In this document: in pieces, positions 1 to 8,760 of the stretch
How the letters are laid out: each line of letters begins with the position of its first letter
Position numbering within the stretch: the first letter of the stretch is position 1
The notes under the pieces: model-generated
What the model was told of the DNA's origin: nothing
What the model saw: the letters and a program-made list of their open reading frames with translations, nothing else
The model's database searches: none
Assembly: GCA_965224285.1 (NCBI GenBank)
Contig: OZ245043.1
Span: 1,860,001 to 1,924,000, forward strand
Source: JAJCYK01 sp965224285
GTDB lineage: Bacteria > Bacteroidota > Bacteroidia > Cytophagales > Cyclobacteriaceae
Length of the DNA: 64,000 nt
Reading direction: 5' to 3'
Translations under genes and position numbers: made by a program

Positions 1-1230
1 GTAGGGAAAGCTGTTATCGGTGATCACCCGGTAAAATTGTGCAGTAGGTTGATTATGATAGGTAGACCAGTTATTGCCTCCATCAAAAGTGACCTGGGCT
101 CCCCCATCATCCCCAATGATCATCCGTTGAGGGTCATCAGGTGCTATCCATAAATCGTGATGATCGCCATGAGGAGCAGTGTGCTCTGAAAAGGATTTGC
201 CTCCATCTTTGGATAAATGATAACGCACGTTAAGCACATAAACCTTATCCTGGTCCCGTGTATCGGCATAAACCCTGGTATAGTACCAGGCTCTTTGGCG
301 TAAATTGCGATCTTCATTGACTTTAGTCCATTTTTCTCCGCCATTATCCGAGCGGAATAATCCTCCTTCCTTGGCTTCCACCATGGCCCAGATACGGTTG
401 GGATTTACCGGGGATACAGATACTCCAATAATACCCAGGGTGCCGGAAGCGAATCCCTCCTTGTCCGTCAGTGAGTTCCAAGAATCCCCGCCATCCACAC
501 TTTTCCATAGACCTGAGCCTTCGCCGCCGCTGCTAAAACTGTAGGGAGTCCTTCTTACCCTCCAGGTGCTGGCATATAGAATCCGGGGATTGCTGGGATC
601 CAGGATCAAATCTACGGCACCGGCGTCTTTATTAGCAAACAAAATCCTTTCCCAGGTGGCACCGCCATCTTTACTGCGATACACTCCACGAGTTTCACTA
701 CTCTGATATAGGTCGCCCATTACCGCAGCATAAACCAGGTCTGGGTTTTGAGGATGTATCCGCACCCGTGATATATGTCTGGAGTCTTCCAGGCCCAACC
801 CGTTCCAGGTTTTACCGGCATCGGTAGACTTCCACATTCCATATCCATGCGAGACATTGCCCCTAACTGTCTTTTCACCACCCCCGACGTAAATAACGTT
901 TTGATCAGATTCGCTTACGGCTATAGCCCCGATCGATCCCCCGAAATAACCGTCTGATATATTTTCCCAGTTGGAACCACCATCCATACTTCGCCACACT
1001 CCTCCACCGGTAGAGCCGAAATAATATAAGTTCGGTCTGTTCGGCACCCCGGTAACTGCAGCGCTGCGTCCACCTCGATATGGGCCTATAGATCGCCACT
1101 GTATTGCTGAATAGAGATCTTCCGAATAGCTTACTAGATTGCGGGAGTTTCTTTTGGACTGAGAATGACCTGTATTGACGGTAAAACAAACTGCCAAGAT
1201 CAGGACCATGGGGCTAAATGGAAATCGCAT
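1..1230 (-). CDS. Secreted BNR/sortilin-like (VPS10-type) repeat protein, partial at left edge
   Basis: An open frame starts at the ATG at 1230 and runs without a stop off the left edge, so only about 410 N-terminal residues are visible. The N-terminus is a signal peptide (hydrophobic MVLILAVCF segment, then a likely cut near HSQ). Next comes QWRSIGPYRGGRS and a series of blades with the pattern GGGVWRSMDGGSNW, KSTDAGKTW, RSKDGGATW and KSVDGGDSW. These Asp-box (BNR) repeats are the hallmark of the exo-alpha-sialidase-like/VPS10 beta-propeller proteins that are common in Bacteroidota. Members are annotated as glycosyl hydrolases, but activity is generally unproven. The protein is probably periplasmic or secreted. 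The 67 bp gap to the metB-like gene upstream suggests it may be read from that operon or from its own promoter. Confidence 0.85.
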   Translation of the reverse strand, partial: MRFPFSPMVLILAVCFTVNTGHSQSKRNSRNLVSYSEDLYSAIQWRSIGPYRGGRSAAVTGVPNRPNLYYFGSTGGGVWRSMDGGSNWENISDGYFGGSIGAIAVSESDQNVIYVGGGEKTVRGNVSHGYGMWKSTDAGKTWNGLGLEDSRHISRVRIHPQNPDLVYAAVMGDLYQSSETRGVYRSKDGGATWERILFANKDAGAVDLILDPSNPRILYASTWRVRRTPYSFSSGGEGSGLWKSVDGGDSWNSLTDKEGFASGTLGIIGVSVSPVNPNRIWAMVEAKEGGLFRSDNGGEKWTKVNEDRNLRQRAWYYTRVYADTRDQDKVYVLNVRYHLSKDGGKSFSEHTAPHGDHHDLWIAPDDPQRMIIGDDGGAQVTFDGGNNWSTYHNQPTAQFYRVITDNSFPY

Positions 1231-1297
1231 ATCAATCTTTTCTTAGTGAAATGATCAAATTAGCAATAACCCCGAAATATGCAAAAACAGTTTTGGT

Positions 1298-2437
1298 CTA
1301 TTGTAATGCCTGCTCCAAGTCCCACAGCAGATCTTCAGCATCTTCTATACCAATACTCATTCTTACTAAAGAATCCACCAACCCGGATTTAATCCTTTCC
1401 TCAGCTGGGATACTGGCATGAGTCATGGAGGCCGGATGGCCACAAAGTGATTCTACGCCTCCTAAGGACTCAGCAATAGTGAAAAATTTAAATCTATTCA
1501 TCATGTCCATGGCGGCCTGGATGCCTTCTTCCTTTAAGGTAAAGGACAACATGCCGCCGAATTTGTCCATTTGAGAAAGAGCAATCCCATGATTTGGATG
1601 GTCCTCAAACCCCGGCCAATAAACCCGATCTACCCGGGGATGCTCTTTGAGGTATCTGGCAATTGTCTCGGCATTCTGGCAATGCCGGTCCATGCGTAGA
1701 TGCAGAGTTTTTATCCCTCTCAATACCAGGAAGCAATCCTGGGGACCTGGTACAGCACCGGAAGCATTCTGTAGAAAAGCTATTTCCTCAGCCCATTGAT
1801 CATCATTGAGTACTAACGCCCCCATTATTACATCGGAATGTCCTCCTATATACTTGGTTACGGAATGCATCACCATATCTGCCCCCAGATCCAAAGGTCG
1901 TTGTAAATATGGAGTAGCAAAAGTATTATCCACTACCAACCTAATGCCTTTGGCATTTGCTATTTCCGCAATACTTTTGATATCAATGACATGCATCATG
2001 GGATTAGTGGGCGTTTCAATCCAAATCAGCTTGGTCTTATCAGTAAGGTGGGGCTCCAGAGATGAGCCGTCGGTTAGTCCTGTGAATTTGAAGACCAGCC
2101 CATATTTGGCGAATACCTTAGTGAATAAACGATAGGTTCCTCCATAGAGGTCGTTGGTACTGATCACTTCATCCCCGGGATTCAAAGTCTTAACTATGGC
2201 ATCTGTAGCGGCCAATCCGGAAGCAAAACATAATCCATGTTTGCCATTTTCCAGGGCAGCCATGTTTTCCTGAAGCACAGTCCTGGTGGGATTATGGGTA
2301 CGGCTGTATTCATACCCTTTATGTTTACCCACCGCTTCCTGCGCATAAGTTGAGGTCTGGAAAATGGGGGTCATAATGGCTCCCGTTCCGGGGTCCGGCT
2401 TGATACCGGCATGTATGACTTTTGTAGCAAATTTCAT
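1298..2437 (-). CDS. metB: Cystathionine gamma-synthase / gamma-lyase (PLP-dependent)
   Basis: This is a 379-residue Cys/Met metabolism PLP enzyme of normal family length. Visible signatures are YSRTHNPTR (phosphate contact from the neighbouring subunit), CFASGLAATDA, ETPTNP, VVDNTFATPYLQRP, and SVTKYIGGHSDVIMG, where K195 should form the Schiff base with PLP. The family makes or cleaves cystathionine, linking cysteine and homocysteine. Sequence alone does not separate synthase (MetB) from lyase (MccB/CTH), so the symbol is provisional. The ATG sits 3 bp behind the stop of the MscS-type gene, so it is the third gene of a minus-strand run with the 916-residue protein and the channel. No functional link between them is obvious. 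Confidence 0.85.
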   Translation of the reverse strand: MKFATKVIHAGIKPDPGTGAIMTPIFQTSTYAQEAVGKHKGYEYSRTHNPTRTVLQENMAALENGKHGLCFASGLAATDAIVKTLNPGDEVISTNDLYGGTYRLFTKVFAKYGLVFKFTGLTDGSSLEPHLTDKTKLIWIETPTNPMMHVIDIKSIAEIANAKGIRLVVDNTFATPYLQRPLDLGADMVMHSVTKYIGGHSDVIMGALVLNDDQWAEEIAFLQNASGAVPGPQDCFLVLRGIKTLHLRMDRHCQNAETIARYLKEHPRVDRVYWPGFEDHPNHGIALSQMDKFGGMLSFTLKEEGIQAAMDMMNRFKFFTIAESLGGVESLCGHPASMTHASIPAEERIKSGLVDSLVRMSIGIEDAEDLLWDLEQALQ

Positions 2438-2440
2438 GAT

Positions 2441-4078
2441 CTAATTCGATTGTTGTTCCTTGAAGAAATTGTCCAATCTGGAACGTAAAGCATCCATATC
2501 CTCCATCGGTTCCGGCGTTAGAGGCGGCTGTCCTGGAAAAGTTTCCATATGTAGAGTCTGGGTAGGAAAGGCAAATCGCACCTGTAATTTCTCCGCTAAC
2601 CTCAATACTGACAACAGAATTTCATGACGACTTCGTAATTCCTCACTCCAGGTTGGTACTTCAAAGAAAATGTAAAATAAAATATTTAAGGACGCACTAC
2701 CCATTTCGTTTAAATGGATCTCAATATAATCTTTCCTGGTTTTCGGATGATCCTTTACCAATTGTTTTAGGCCATTAACGAAAGTTTCAATTACATCCGG
2801 CCGGGTATCATAGGTAACACTAATGTGGGTATTAAATCTTCTGTAAGTACGCAGTCCGTGATTATCGATGGTGAGATCCGCCAATCTTCCATTGGGGATA
2901 GTCATGAGGGAGTTTCGAAAGGTACGAATTCGAGTTGACCTAAATCCCACCTCCTCCACCATCCCGTCAATACCGTCGCCGCTGATCCAATCTCCGATCT
3001 GAAAGGGGCGGTCTACAAAGATCATAAAAGAACCGAAGAAGTTTTTAAGGGATTCCTGGGCGGCCAAGGCCAGGGCCAACCCGCCAATGGAGAGGCCAGC
3101 CAGAAGTGCAGTAATGTTGACATCCAAATTATGCAGCACGAACAGGGCTCCCAAGCCAATAATAATCAACTTCATGGAGCGACGTACTATAGGAATTAGC
3201 TGATCGTCCATAGTACCTTGGGTCTGAGCAGCCAGTTTTTGTAAGTACAGGCTGATCACGTCCACCAAATAGTAGAATACTAAAACACCAAAAATTGGCA
3301 GCGCTATTTTCACCCCTACCACCAGGTATCGGGAAAATGCTATGGGAAGCTGCAGCATAGGTAATGTCCCCAGCAGAAAAAAGAATACCACCACCATACT
3401 GATGGGTTTGGCCACTGGTTTTACAAAGTTTCTGAGAACATCGCGATAGCCTAATCTGTGGGCAGTGTAAACCAGTAATTTATTAAATAACCAGAGGGAT
3501 ACTCGGTATATCAACCAGGATAAAAGCAACAGCGCCAATAATCCCAGGTAGTGTCTCACCTGCAGACCCAAAAATTTAGTTTGCCCTTTTCCCGGAAAAA
3601 GATTTAAGAAAAAATTGGCCCCAAACGGATACATGGTCTCGTGAATCCCATCGATAGCCTGATGGCTAGATTGAGCGTACTGCCAGCGTGACTCATTCTT
3701 TACCAGAAAAATTTCAGGATGCTGGGGGGTTAACCGATATCGTGCCTTATTGACGGTAGAGTCAACATAATCTGCTTGATTAGGGATCTCCTCAATATCC
3801 ACGTATATCCCTGCCCCATCTAAAATTTGCTTGAGCTTTATGGCCAATTTTTGGGCCCTCTCAGGAGAAATGATTTCCTGATTAAACACCTTAGCTGCCA
3901 CCTCAGGGTGATAAGTATCCGGTTGCAGATTTTTCAAATGTGTTATGACCGCTTGACGAGGAGTGGTCAAGTTGAAGCTTAAAGTATCTTGCGCGCTTAT
4001 AGCCAGCGACCAAAAGCATAGTATAACAAGGTGTAACGACTTACCTCTAAAAATTGTAGATAGAGAATTGATGGTCAT
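2441..4078 (-). CDS. MscS-family mechanosensitive ion channel with signal peptide
   Basis: The protein has 545 residues from the preferred ATG at 4078. A longer reading begins at a TTG at 4114, but the ATG is followed directly by a clean signal peptide ending at SAQ. An extracytoplasmic stretch of about 150 residues precedes several membrane helices. The MscS core is clear: TM3-like ALLAGLSIGGLALALAAQE, then FVDRPFQIGDWI, VEEVGFRSTRIRTF and LMTIPNG (about residues 326-400), followed by the alpha/beta cytoplasmic domain. Such channels open on membrane tension and release solutes during osmotic downshift. The start overlaps the end of the upstream 916-residue gene by 32 bp, which implies translational coupling. 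Its mass and N-terminal domain are larger than E. coli MscS. Confidence 0.88.
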   Translation of the reverse strand: MTINSLSTIFRGKSLHLVILCFWSLAISAQDTLSFNLTTPRQAVITHLKNLQPDTYHPEVAAKVFNQEIISPERAQKLAIKLKQILDGAGIYVDIEEIPNQADYVDSTVNKARYRLTPQHPEIFLVKNESRWQYAQSSHQAIDGIHETMYPFGANFFLNLFPGKGQTKFLGLQVRHYLGLLALLLLSWLIYRVSLWLFNKLLVYTAHRLGYRDVLRNFVKPVAKPISMVVVFFFLLGTLPMLQLPIAFSRYLVVGVKIALPIFGVLVFYYLVDVISLYLQKLAAQTQGTMDDQLIPIVRRSMKLIIIGLGALFVLHNLDVNITALLAGLSIGGLALALAAQESLKNFFGSFMIFVDRPFQIGDWISGDGIDGMVEEVGFRSTRIRTFRNSLMTIPNGRLADLTIDNHGLRTYRRFNTHISVTYDTRPDVIETFVNGLKQLVKDHPKTRKDYIEIHLNEMGSASLNILFYIFFEVPTWSEELRSRHEILLSVLRLAEKLQVRFAFPTQTLHMETFPGQPPLTPEPMEDMDALRSRLDNFFKEQQSN

Positions 4079-6797
4079 AGGCGCTGTAAACTTGATGTTT
4101 TTGTTGGCTCTCAAAATATAGCATGCTCACCGGCAAAGAATTTTCAATAGGCATAGAGTTGACCAGAATTCCGTTATCGCGATAAAAATAGGTGAACTGC
4201 TGCACTGGATCAGTTACTGCATACAGATTTCTGTTATCACTGAACAGATAATATTGAACTCCTAGAATTGCCGAACTTAAATAATCTTTTTCAAACAAAA
4301 GATTACCGCTTCGATCTAATAAGGCCAGACGGTTAGCATTTTGCCGGCTAATTACATAGTTCCGGGATAATGGATCTATGTGCAACTGGTATTGAGTATC
4401 TCCACTGGGTTTAACCAGTTGTTTTCTATCAACAATTCCGCCTTCAAGATTGAATTTGATGATGGTCCCACCGCTGTTGATGGTGGTAATGTATGTACTG
4501 TTAAAACCAGTGCCAATTTCAATAAACAATGGGCTCCGGGTTGGTCCTTTTAAGTCCAGGGGAAATCCGGAATAGTTGCGGCCTCTTCGGTTCATCACAT
4601 GTATCATGCCGTTTTCTTGTACCGCAATAATGCAATCCCGGCCTCGAACTCTAATGTGTTGGGGAGCCGTCAATAATTGATCATCCATTCGCTTGGGATT
4701 CCAGCCTTCCAATAACTTGCCCTGCTTATCCAACATATATATTTGACCATTATCATCGCTGGCAATCAGGCGATAATTTTTACTGTTGTCGTAATCAATG
4801 GCCCGTAAGTTTCTTAGTACAGTCTCCGTAGGCACAGACACAGGGAAACCTTCCACCGAATTGCCGTTTCGATCAATCAGATGAATACTACCCGCAGTGG
4901 CCAGCAGGTACTGCAGCTTATTATTCTTGTAGTAATCGACTTGGCTGACTTCCCCTTGTATTCGCGAAGGAAGGGAATCAGACCAAAGGATCCTTCCCTG
5001 ACTGCTTATCAAGTGAATGTGGTATGCGCTATCTTGAATGAAAACCTCCCGGTTACCGTTGTTGTGGTTCCTCACCACAAAGGGACGGGTAATAAGGGAT
5101 CTATTGAATGTAACCTGTTGAACAGGTTGAAATCGTTGTACTACTTCCGTCCTGGCTTGAGATTGTGGGCTATAGGTAATAATTCCGCTAGTATAGAATT
5201 TATCACCGATATCCATAAACTGGAAATTGAGCAGGTCAAATCCTTTTAACACTTTTTCATGATCCTGAAAAAATTGCTGCCAGGGAGCGGACAACCGGGT
5301 TTCCAACAAACTCCAGCTTTTGGCCAGATTTAAGTAGTAGCTGAGGTTTGCTTCTGGCAAAGAGGATTCCAGAAATTGTTCCATTTTTACAGTCTTTCCC
5401 CAGGTATCCTGGGCTTCCACCGCTTTTACCAGGTCTTTAAGTGCCTGAATGGAATTGGAAAGTAGCAGATATTCCTGGTAGGGCATATAGAAAGTCTGGT
5501 TGAAGCCAGAAAATAGTTCCCCCCATAGCTTTCTGGGAAAGTCATCAATGCTTAACTGACGAATCTCCATGCTGCCAAACTCCTCCCGGTACAGGGAATC
5601 TGTTTGACCTTCTACCGCCAACTCCGAAAGCCGGTTAAGCTGCATCAGACCTTCATTGAAGTCTGCACATTTGAGGTACGCTATGCGATCTGGGGGTTCG
5701 TTTTCCAGGGTTTCCATCACCGCCAGACCAATCTCCCGGGATTGTGCCCTGACCAGCCCACCGGGATCCCAATTCAGTTGTTCCAAAGTTTGATAGCGTT
5801 TGAGTTGAGCCGGCTGATGCTGTTTCCAGAAATTCTTTAAACGATCATGCCAAACTCTGGAATCGTTAAAGGTTAGATGATACAAATGAGCGACGTCCCG
5901 GGTCAATAGTTGCTTGAACCCCAGGCCGTGGCCCTGAGTTCCGCTAACACTATACAGGTACTGACTATTTGATTCATCCAACAGGGTAAATCCATTTAGC
6001 AAAATTTGATTTTCGTCCATTTTAATATCAAGATATGTGGACTCAGCCAAGTTGCTGATGGTACTCAAATCGGTCCCTTCAATATCCTTGGTGAATACAG
6101 CAAGCAACTGAGGGATCTTCCTGGTATTTATGTAAAGATTCCCCTGATCGTTTTCCAATTTTGCCACCTGGGATAACTGTGGATTCGAAGAGGAAAAACT
6201 GGATTGGGATGGATTTGATATGTTTCTTATTACATCCTCAACCAACACCGAAGTAAAGCTCCCAATAAAATAGTTTTGGTGAATCACATAGCTGAATACT
6301 TCCTGATATTCTGGGTTTACCGCTTCATGTATAGTAAAATTCTGGTAGTTCCGGTCCTGAAAAGTAAAATCATCCCGGGATTGATATTGGGAGATCAGTT
6401 TTTTCAATACATCGAAATCCCTGATGTCGTCCAATCTTACAAAAAAAAGTACTCCCAATTGGTTTTGAGCGGTTCTGTGTAGAGAAAAAACAAAAGGTTT
6501 ACCCTGCACCAGGCGATCCAGTTGCCCTTCCTTTCCACTGAGGCTGTCCAGGGTTTCGATTCCGGTACCAATGTTGGCGTAATAGGGGATTTGTTCCAGG
6601 TGATGCCACACACTTTGAGCCTGGATGTGATTCCAGCTTTGCACCGTATTGGCACTCTCGTATACTACGATTGCGGATTCTGGTACCAGGTCCCATACCA
6701 CTGGGGGTGGATCGGTAAACCAAAACTTATAGGCCGCTACCCCTGCTGCAGCCAATATCAGCACAGCGAGGATGACAATAACATAAATACGCTTCAA
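4047..6797 (-). CDS. Membrane-anchored protein of unknown function with C-terminal beta-propeller-like repeats
   Basis: I do not recognise this 916-residue protein with certainty. Residues about 5-25 form one hydrophobic anchor, followed by DPPPVVWDLVPESAIVVYES, a start reminiscent of DUF3352-type Bacteroidota proteins. The rest is therefore probably periplasmic. From about residue 570 to the end there are recurring units of the type HLIDRNGNSVEGFPV, YMLDKQGKLLEGW, HVMNRRGRNYSGFPLDL and ALLDRSGNLLFEKDY. These look like PQQ/FG-GAP style propeller blades. The last 32 bp overlap the start of the MscS-type channel gene, so the two are likely co-translated. A TAnnTTTG promoter element lies 29 bp upstream of the start. 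Function is unknown; a sensory or scaffold role at the membrane is only a guess. Confidence 0.7.
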   Translation of the reverse strand: MKRIYVIVILAVLILAAAGVAAYKFWFTDPPPVVWDLVPESAIVVYESANTVQSWNHIQAQSVWHHLEQIPYYANIGTGIETLDSLSGKEGQLDRLVQGKPFVFSLHRTAQNQLGVLFFVRLDDIRDFDVLKKLISQYQSRDDFTFQDRNYQNFTIHEAVNPEYQEVFSYVIHQNYFIGSFTSVLVEDVIRNISNPSQSSFSSSNPQLSQVAKLENDQGNLYINTRKIPQLLAVFTKDIEGTDLSTISNLAESTYLDIKMDENQILLNGFTLLDESNSQYLYSVSGTQGHGLGFKQLLTRDVAHLYHLTFNDSRVWHDRLKNFWKQHQPAQLKRYQTLEQLNWDPGGLVRAQSREIGLAVMETLENEPPDRIAYLKCADFNEGLMQLNRLSELAVEGQTDSLYREEFGSMEIRQLSIDDFPRKLWGELFSGFNQTFYMPYQEYLLLSNSIQALKDLVKAVEAQDTWGKTVKMEQFLESSLPEANLSYYLNLAKSWSLLETRLSAPWQQFFQDHEKVLKGFDLLNFQFMDIGDKFYTSGIITYSPQSQARTEVVQRFQPVQQVTFNRSLITRPFVVRNHNNGNREVFIQDSAYHIHLISSQGRILWSDSLPSRIQGEVSQVDYYKNNKLQYLLATAGSIHLIDRNGNSVEGFPVSVPTETVLRNLRAIDYDNSKNYRLIASDDNGQIYMLDKQGKLLEGWNPKRMDDQLLTAPQHIRVRGRDCIIAVQENGMIHVMNRRGRNYSGFPLDLKGPTRSPLFIEIGTGFNSTYITTINSGGTIIKFNLEGGIVDRKQLVKPSGDTQYQLHIDPLSRNYVISRQNANRLALLDRSGNLLFEKDYLSSAILGVQYYLFSDNRNLYAVTDPVQQFTYFYRDNGILVNSMPIENSLPVSMLYFESQQKHQVYSAYDHQFSIYNF

Positions 6798-6825
6798 TGC
6801 CTGTACCTTACCGATTTAAATGGTC

Positions 6826-6833
6826 CAAAGTTA
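6826..6833 (-). promoter_or_regulatory. Bacteroidota -7 promoter element (TAACTTTG)
   Basis: Read on the minus strand this octamer matches the TAnnTTTG -7 consensus exactly, 29 bp upstream of the ATG at 6797. No convincing TTG -33 box is seen at the usual distance, so the call is moderate. It would drive the 916-residue gene, the MscS-type gene and metB. Confidence 0.4.
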
Positions 6834-6904
6834 TAGGAAGGAGATCATTTTTTTAAGTTTAAACTCGAATTTGTGTAAAAACGCTATTTTGAAGTTTCAT
6901 ATAC

Positions 6905-7744
6905 TTGAAAACTGTGAATTATCAAGAATTTCAATTCATCACCCGAGACGGTAAAACGCTGCACGGGAAAGCCTGGATCCCGCAGGAAATCCGGGCGGTC
7001 ATCTGTCTGGTTCATGGCCTTGGAGAGCACAGTGGCCGCTATACCCAGTTAGCCGAGCATCTTAATCTCCACGGTTATGCTTTATATGGCTATGACCAGC
7101 GGGGTCATGGTAAAAGCGAAGGAACCCGTGGTCATGCCAGACAGGAAGATTTATGGGATGACGTAGAAACCATAATGAAGACCGCCAGAGCGGAACATCT
7201 GGACCTACCCCTAGTGTTATACGGGCATAGTTGGGGGGGAAATGTGGTGGCCAATTTTCTGCTGCGTAGAAGAGTCACAGAAGTCAAAGCAGCAATATTG
7301 AGTTCACCCTGGCTCAACCTTAGCTTTGAACCTCCGGCCTGGAAAATCCGATTGGGAAAAATGGTAGCGGGAATATGGCCTTCGCTGACTCAAAGTAACA
7401 GTCTACAAGCGATGGATCTCAGCCGGGACCAGGCGGTAGTGAATGATTATCAGAACGACCCTCTGGTCCATGACCGAATATCTGCCGGTTTGTTTATTGA
7501 CACTCAAAAAAGTGGGCTGTTTGCGTTGGCGCATAGTGAAAAATTGCGCACGCCTACCCTGGTTATGCATGGCTCAGACGATCGTATAACTTCATCCGAA
7601 GCCAGTCAGGCATTCGCATCCGGAAGTGACTTGGCAGATTTTAAGCTATGGCCGGATTATCGTCATGAACCTCATAATGACTTGGGCAGAGAAGTGGTAA
7701 TGGATTACCTTACCGAGTGGCTGGAGCAAAGGCTTTTTGTCTAA
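6905..7744 (+). CDS. Alpha/beta hydrolase, monoacylglycerol lipase-like
   Basis: The 279-residue alpha/beta-hydrolase carries the monoglyceride lipase hallmarks: HGLGEHSGRY (residues 37-46, oxyanion region), GYDQRGHGKS, and the nucleophile elbow GHSWGG with Ser109. A late MHGSDDRIT supplies the acid and DYRHEPHNDL the histidine. The family hydrolyses monoacylglycerols or lysophospholipids in the cytoplasm or at the inner membrane face. There is no signal peptide. The start codon is TTG at 6905; a GTG three codons later is an alternative. The gene is convergent with mdh, and the two stop codons share the four bases CTAA at 7741-7744. Confidence 0.85.
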   Translation: MKTVNYQEFQFITRDGKTLHGKAWIPQEIRAVICLVHGLGEHSGRYTQLAEHLNLHGYALYGYDQRGHGKSEGTRGHARQEDLWDDVETIMKTARAEHLDLPLVLYGHSWGGNVVANFLLRRRVTEVKAAILSSPWLNLSFEPPAWKIRLGKMVAGIWPSLTQSNSLQAMDLSRDQAVVNDYQNDPLVHDRISAGLFIDTQKSGLFALAHSEKLRTPTLVMHGSDDRITSSEASQAFASGSDLADFKLWPDYRHEPHNDLGREVVMDYLTEWLEQRLFV

Positions 7745-8670
7745 CCCATGCCATCCAGCACATCCATTACTTCTCTTACATGACCTCTGCTAACCTCAAG
7801 TAGCTCTTTTTCGCCATCGGTCAGGTCCAATTCAATGATCTTTTCAATCCCATGTTTACCCAGAATTACCGGTACGCCCAAATAAGTACTATCAATACCA
7901 TATTCACCGTCCAACCGCACACACACTGGAAATACCCGACGCTGATCCTTCACAATAGCTTCTACCATCTGTGCAGCTGCCGCTCCGGGTGCATACCAGG
8001 CTGAGGTGCCCATCAGCTGAACCAACTCTCCCCCACCTTTCTTGGTTCTTTCGATAATGGCATCCAGGCTGGGCTCATCGATGAGCTCTGTAACCGGGAT
8101 TCCACCTACCGTAGTGTAACGAGGTAAAGGTACCATGGTGTCGCCGTGCCCTCCCATCAATACCGCCTGAATGTCTTTGGGACTGACATTAATGGCTTCT
8201 GCTAGAAATGATCGATAACGGGCAGTATCCAGGATCCCAGCCATTCCCATGATCCTATTGCGGTCATGACCAGAGGTCAGGTGGGCCTGGTAGGTCATGA
8301 CGTCCAGGGGATTCGACACAATAATGATTATGGCGGAGGGAGAATGCTCGATTATATTTTCGGTCACAGATTTAACAATTCCGGCATTGGTAGAGATCAA
8401 ATCATCTCTAGACATCCCGGGTTTACGGGGGAGCCCCGAAGTTATTACCACCACTTCCGAACCTGCGGTTTTGGTGTAATCATTAGTTGATCCTATGGTC
8501 CGGGTGTCATAGAGATTGATAGGTGATTTTTCCCAGATGTCCAGCGCTTTGCCCTCTGCCAGTCCTTCCTTAATATCTACTAATACCACCTCATTGGCTA
8601 CCTCCCGATAGGCCAACACATCTGCACAAGTTGCTCCAACGTTGCCTGCTCCCACTACGGTTACTTTCAT
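7741..8670 (-). CDS. mdh: Malate dehydrogenase (LDH-like, NAD-dependent)
   Basis: This 309-residue enzyme interconverts malate and oxaloacetate with NAD in the TCA cycle. It has the Rossmann motif VGAGNVG (residues 6-12), the NAD-specific Asp32 in LVDI, and the mobile-loop GLPRKPGMSRDDL, in which the Arg near position 82 selects oxaloacetate over pyruvate. It also has the LDTARYR segment and the catalytic His175 in GGHGD. Length and motifs fit the LDH-like MDH group found in Bacteroidota. The ATG lies 90 bp downstream of the tilS stop. Its stop overlaps that of the convergent lipase-like gene by 4 bp. Confidence 0.95.
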   Translation of the reverse strand: MKVTVVGAGNVGATCADVLAYREVANEVVLVDIKEGLAEGKALDIWEKSPINLYDTRTIGSTNDYTKTAGSEVVVITSGLPRKPGMSRDDLISTNAGIVKSVTENIIEHSPSAIIIIVSNPLDVMTYQAHLTSGHDRNRIMGMAGILDTARYRSFLAEAINVSPKDIQAVLMGGHGDTMVPLPRYTTVGGIPVTELIDEPSLDAIIERTKKGGGELVQLMGTSAWYAPGAAAAQMVEAIVKDQRRVFPVCVRLDGEYGIDSTYLGVPVILGKHGIEKIIELDLTDGEKELLEVSRGHVREVMDVLDGMG

Positions 8671-8760
8671 ATTTTTCTTGAGTTTTGAGATCTGATAATT
8701 TCGGACGGGTAATTTACTACCTGTGATTTATAAAACAAAAACTACTTAATTTCTTAACCC

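Noticed and set aside
4079..4114. 12-residue extension of the MscS-type protein from a TTG
   Set aside because: Places charged residues before a good signal peptide; the ATG at 4078 is simpler.
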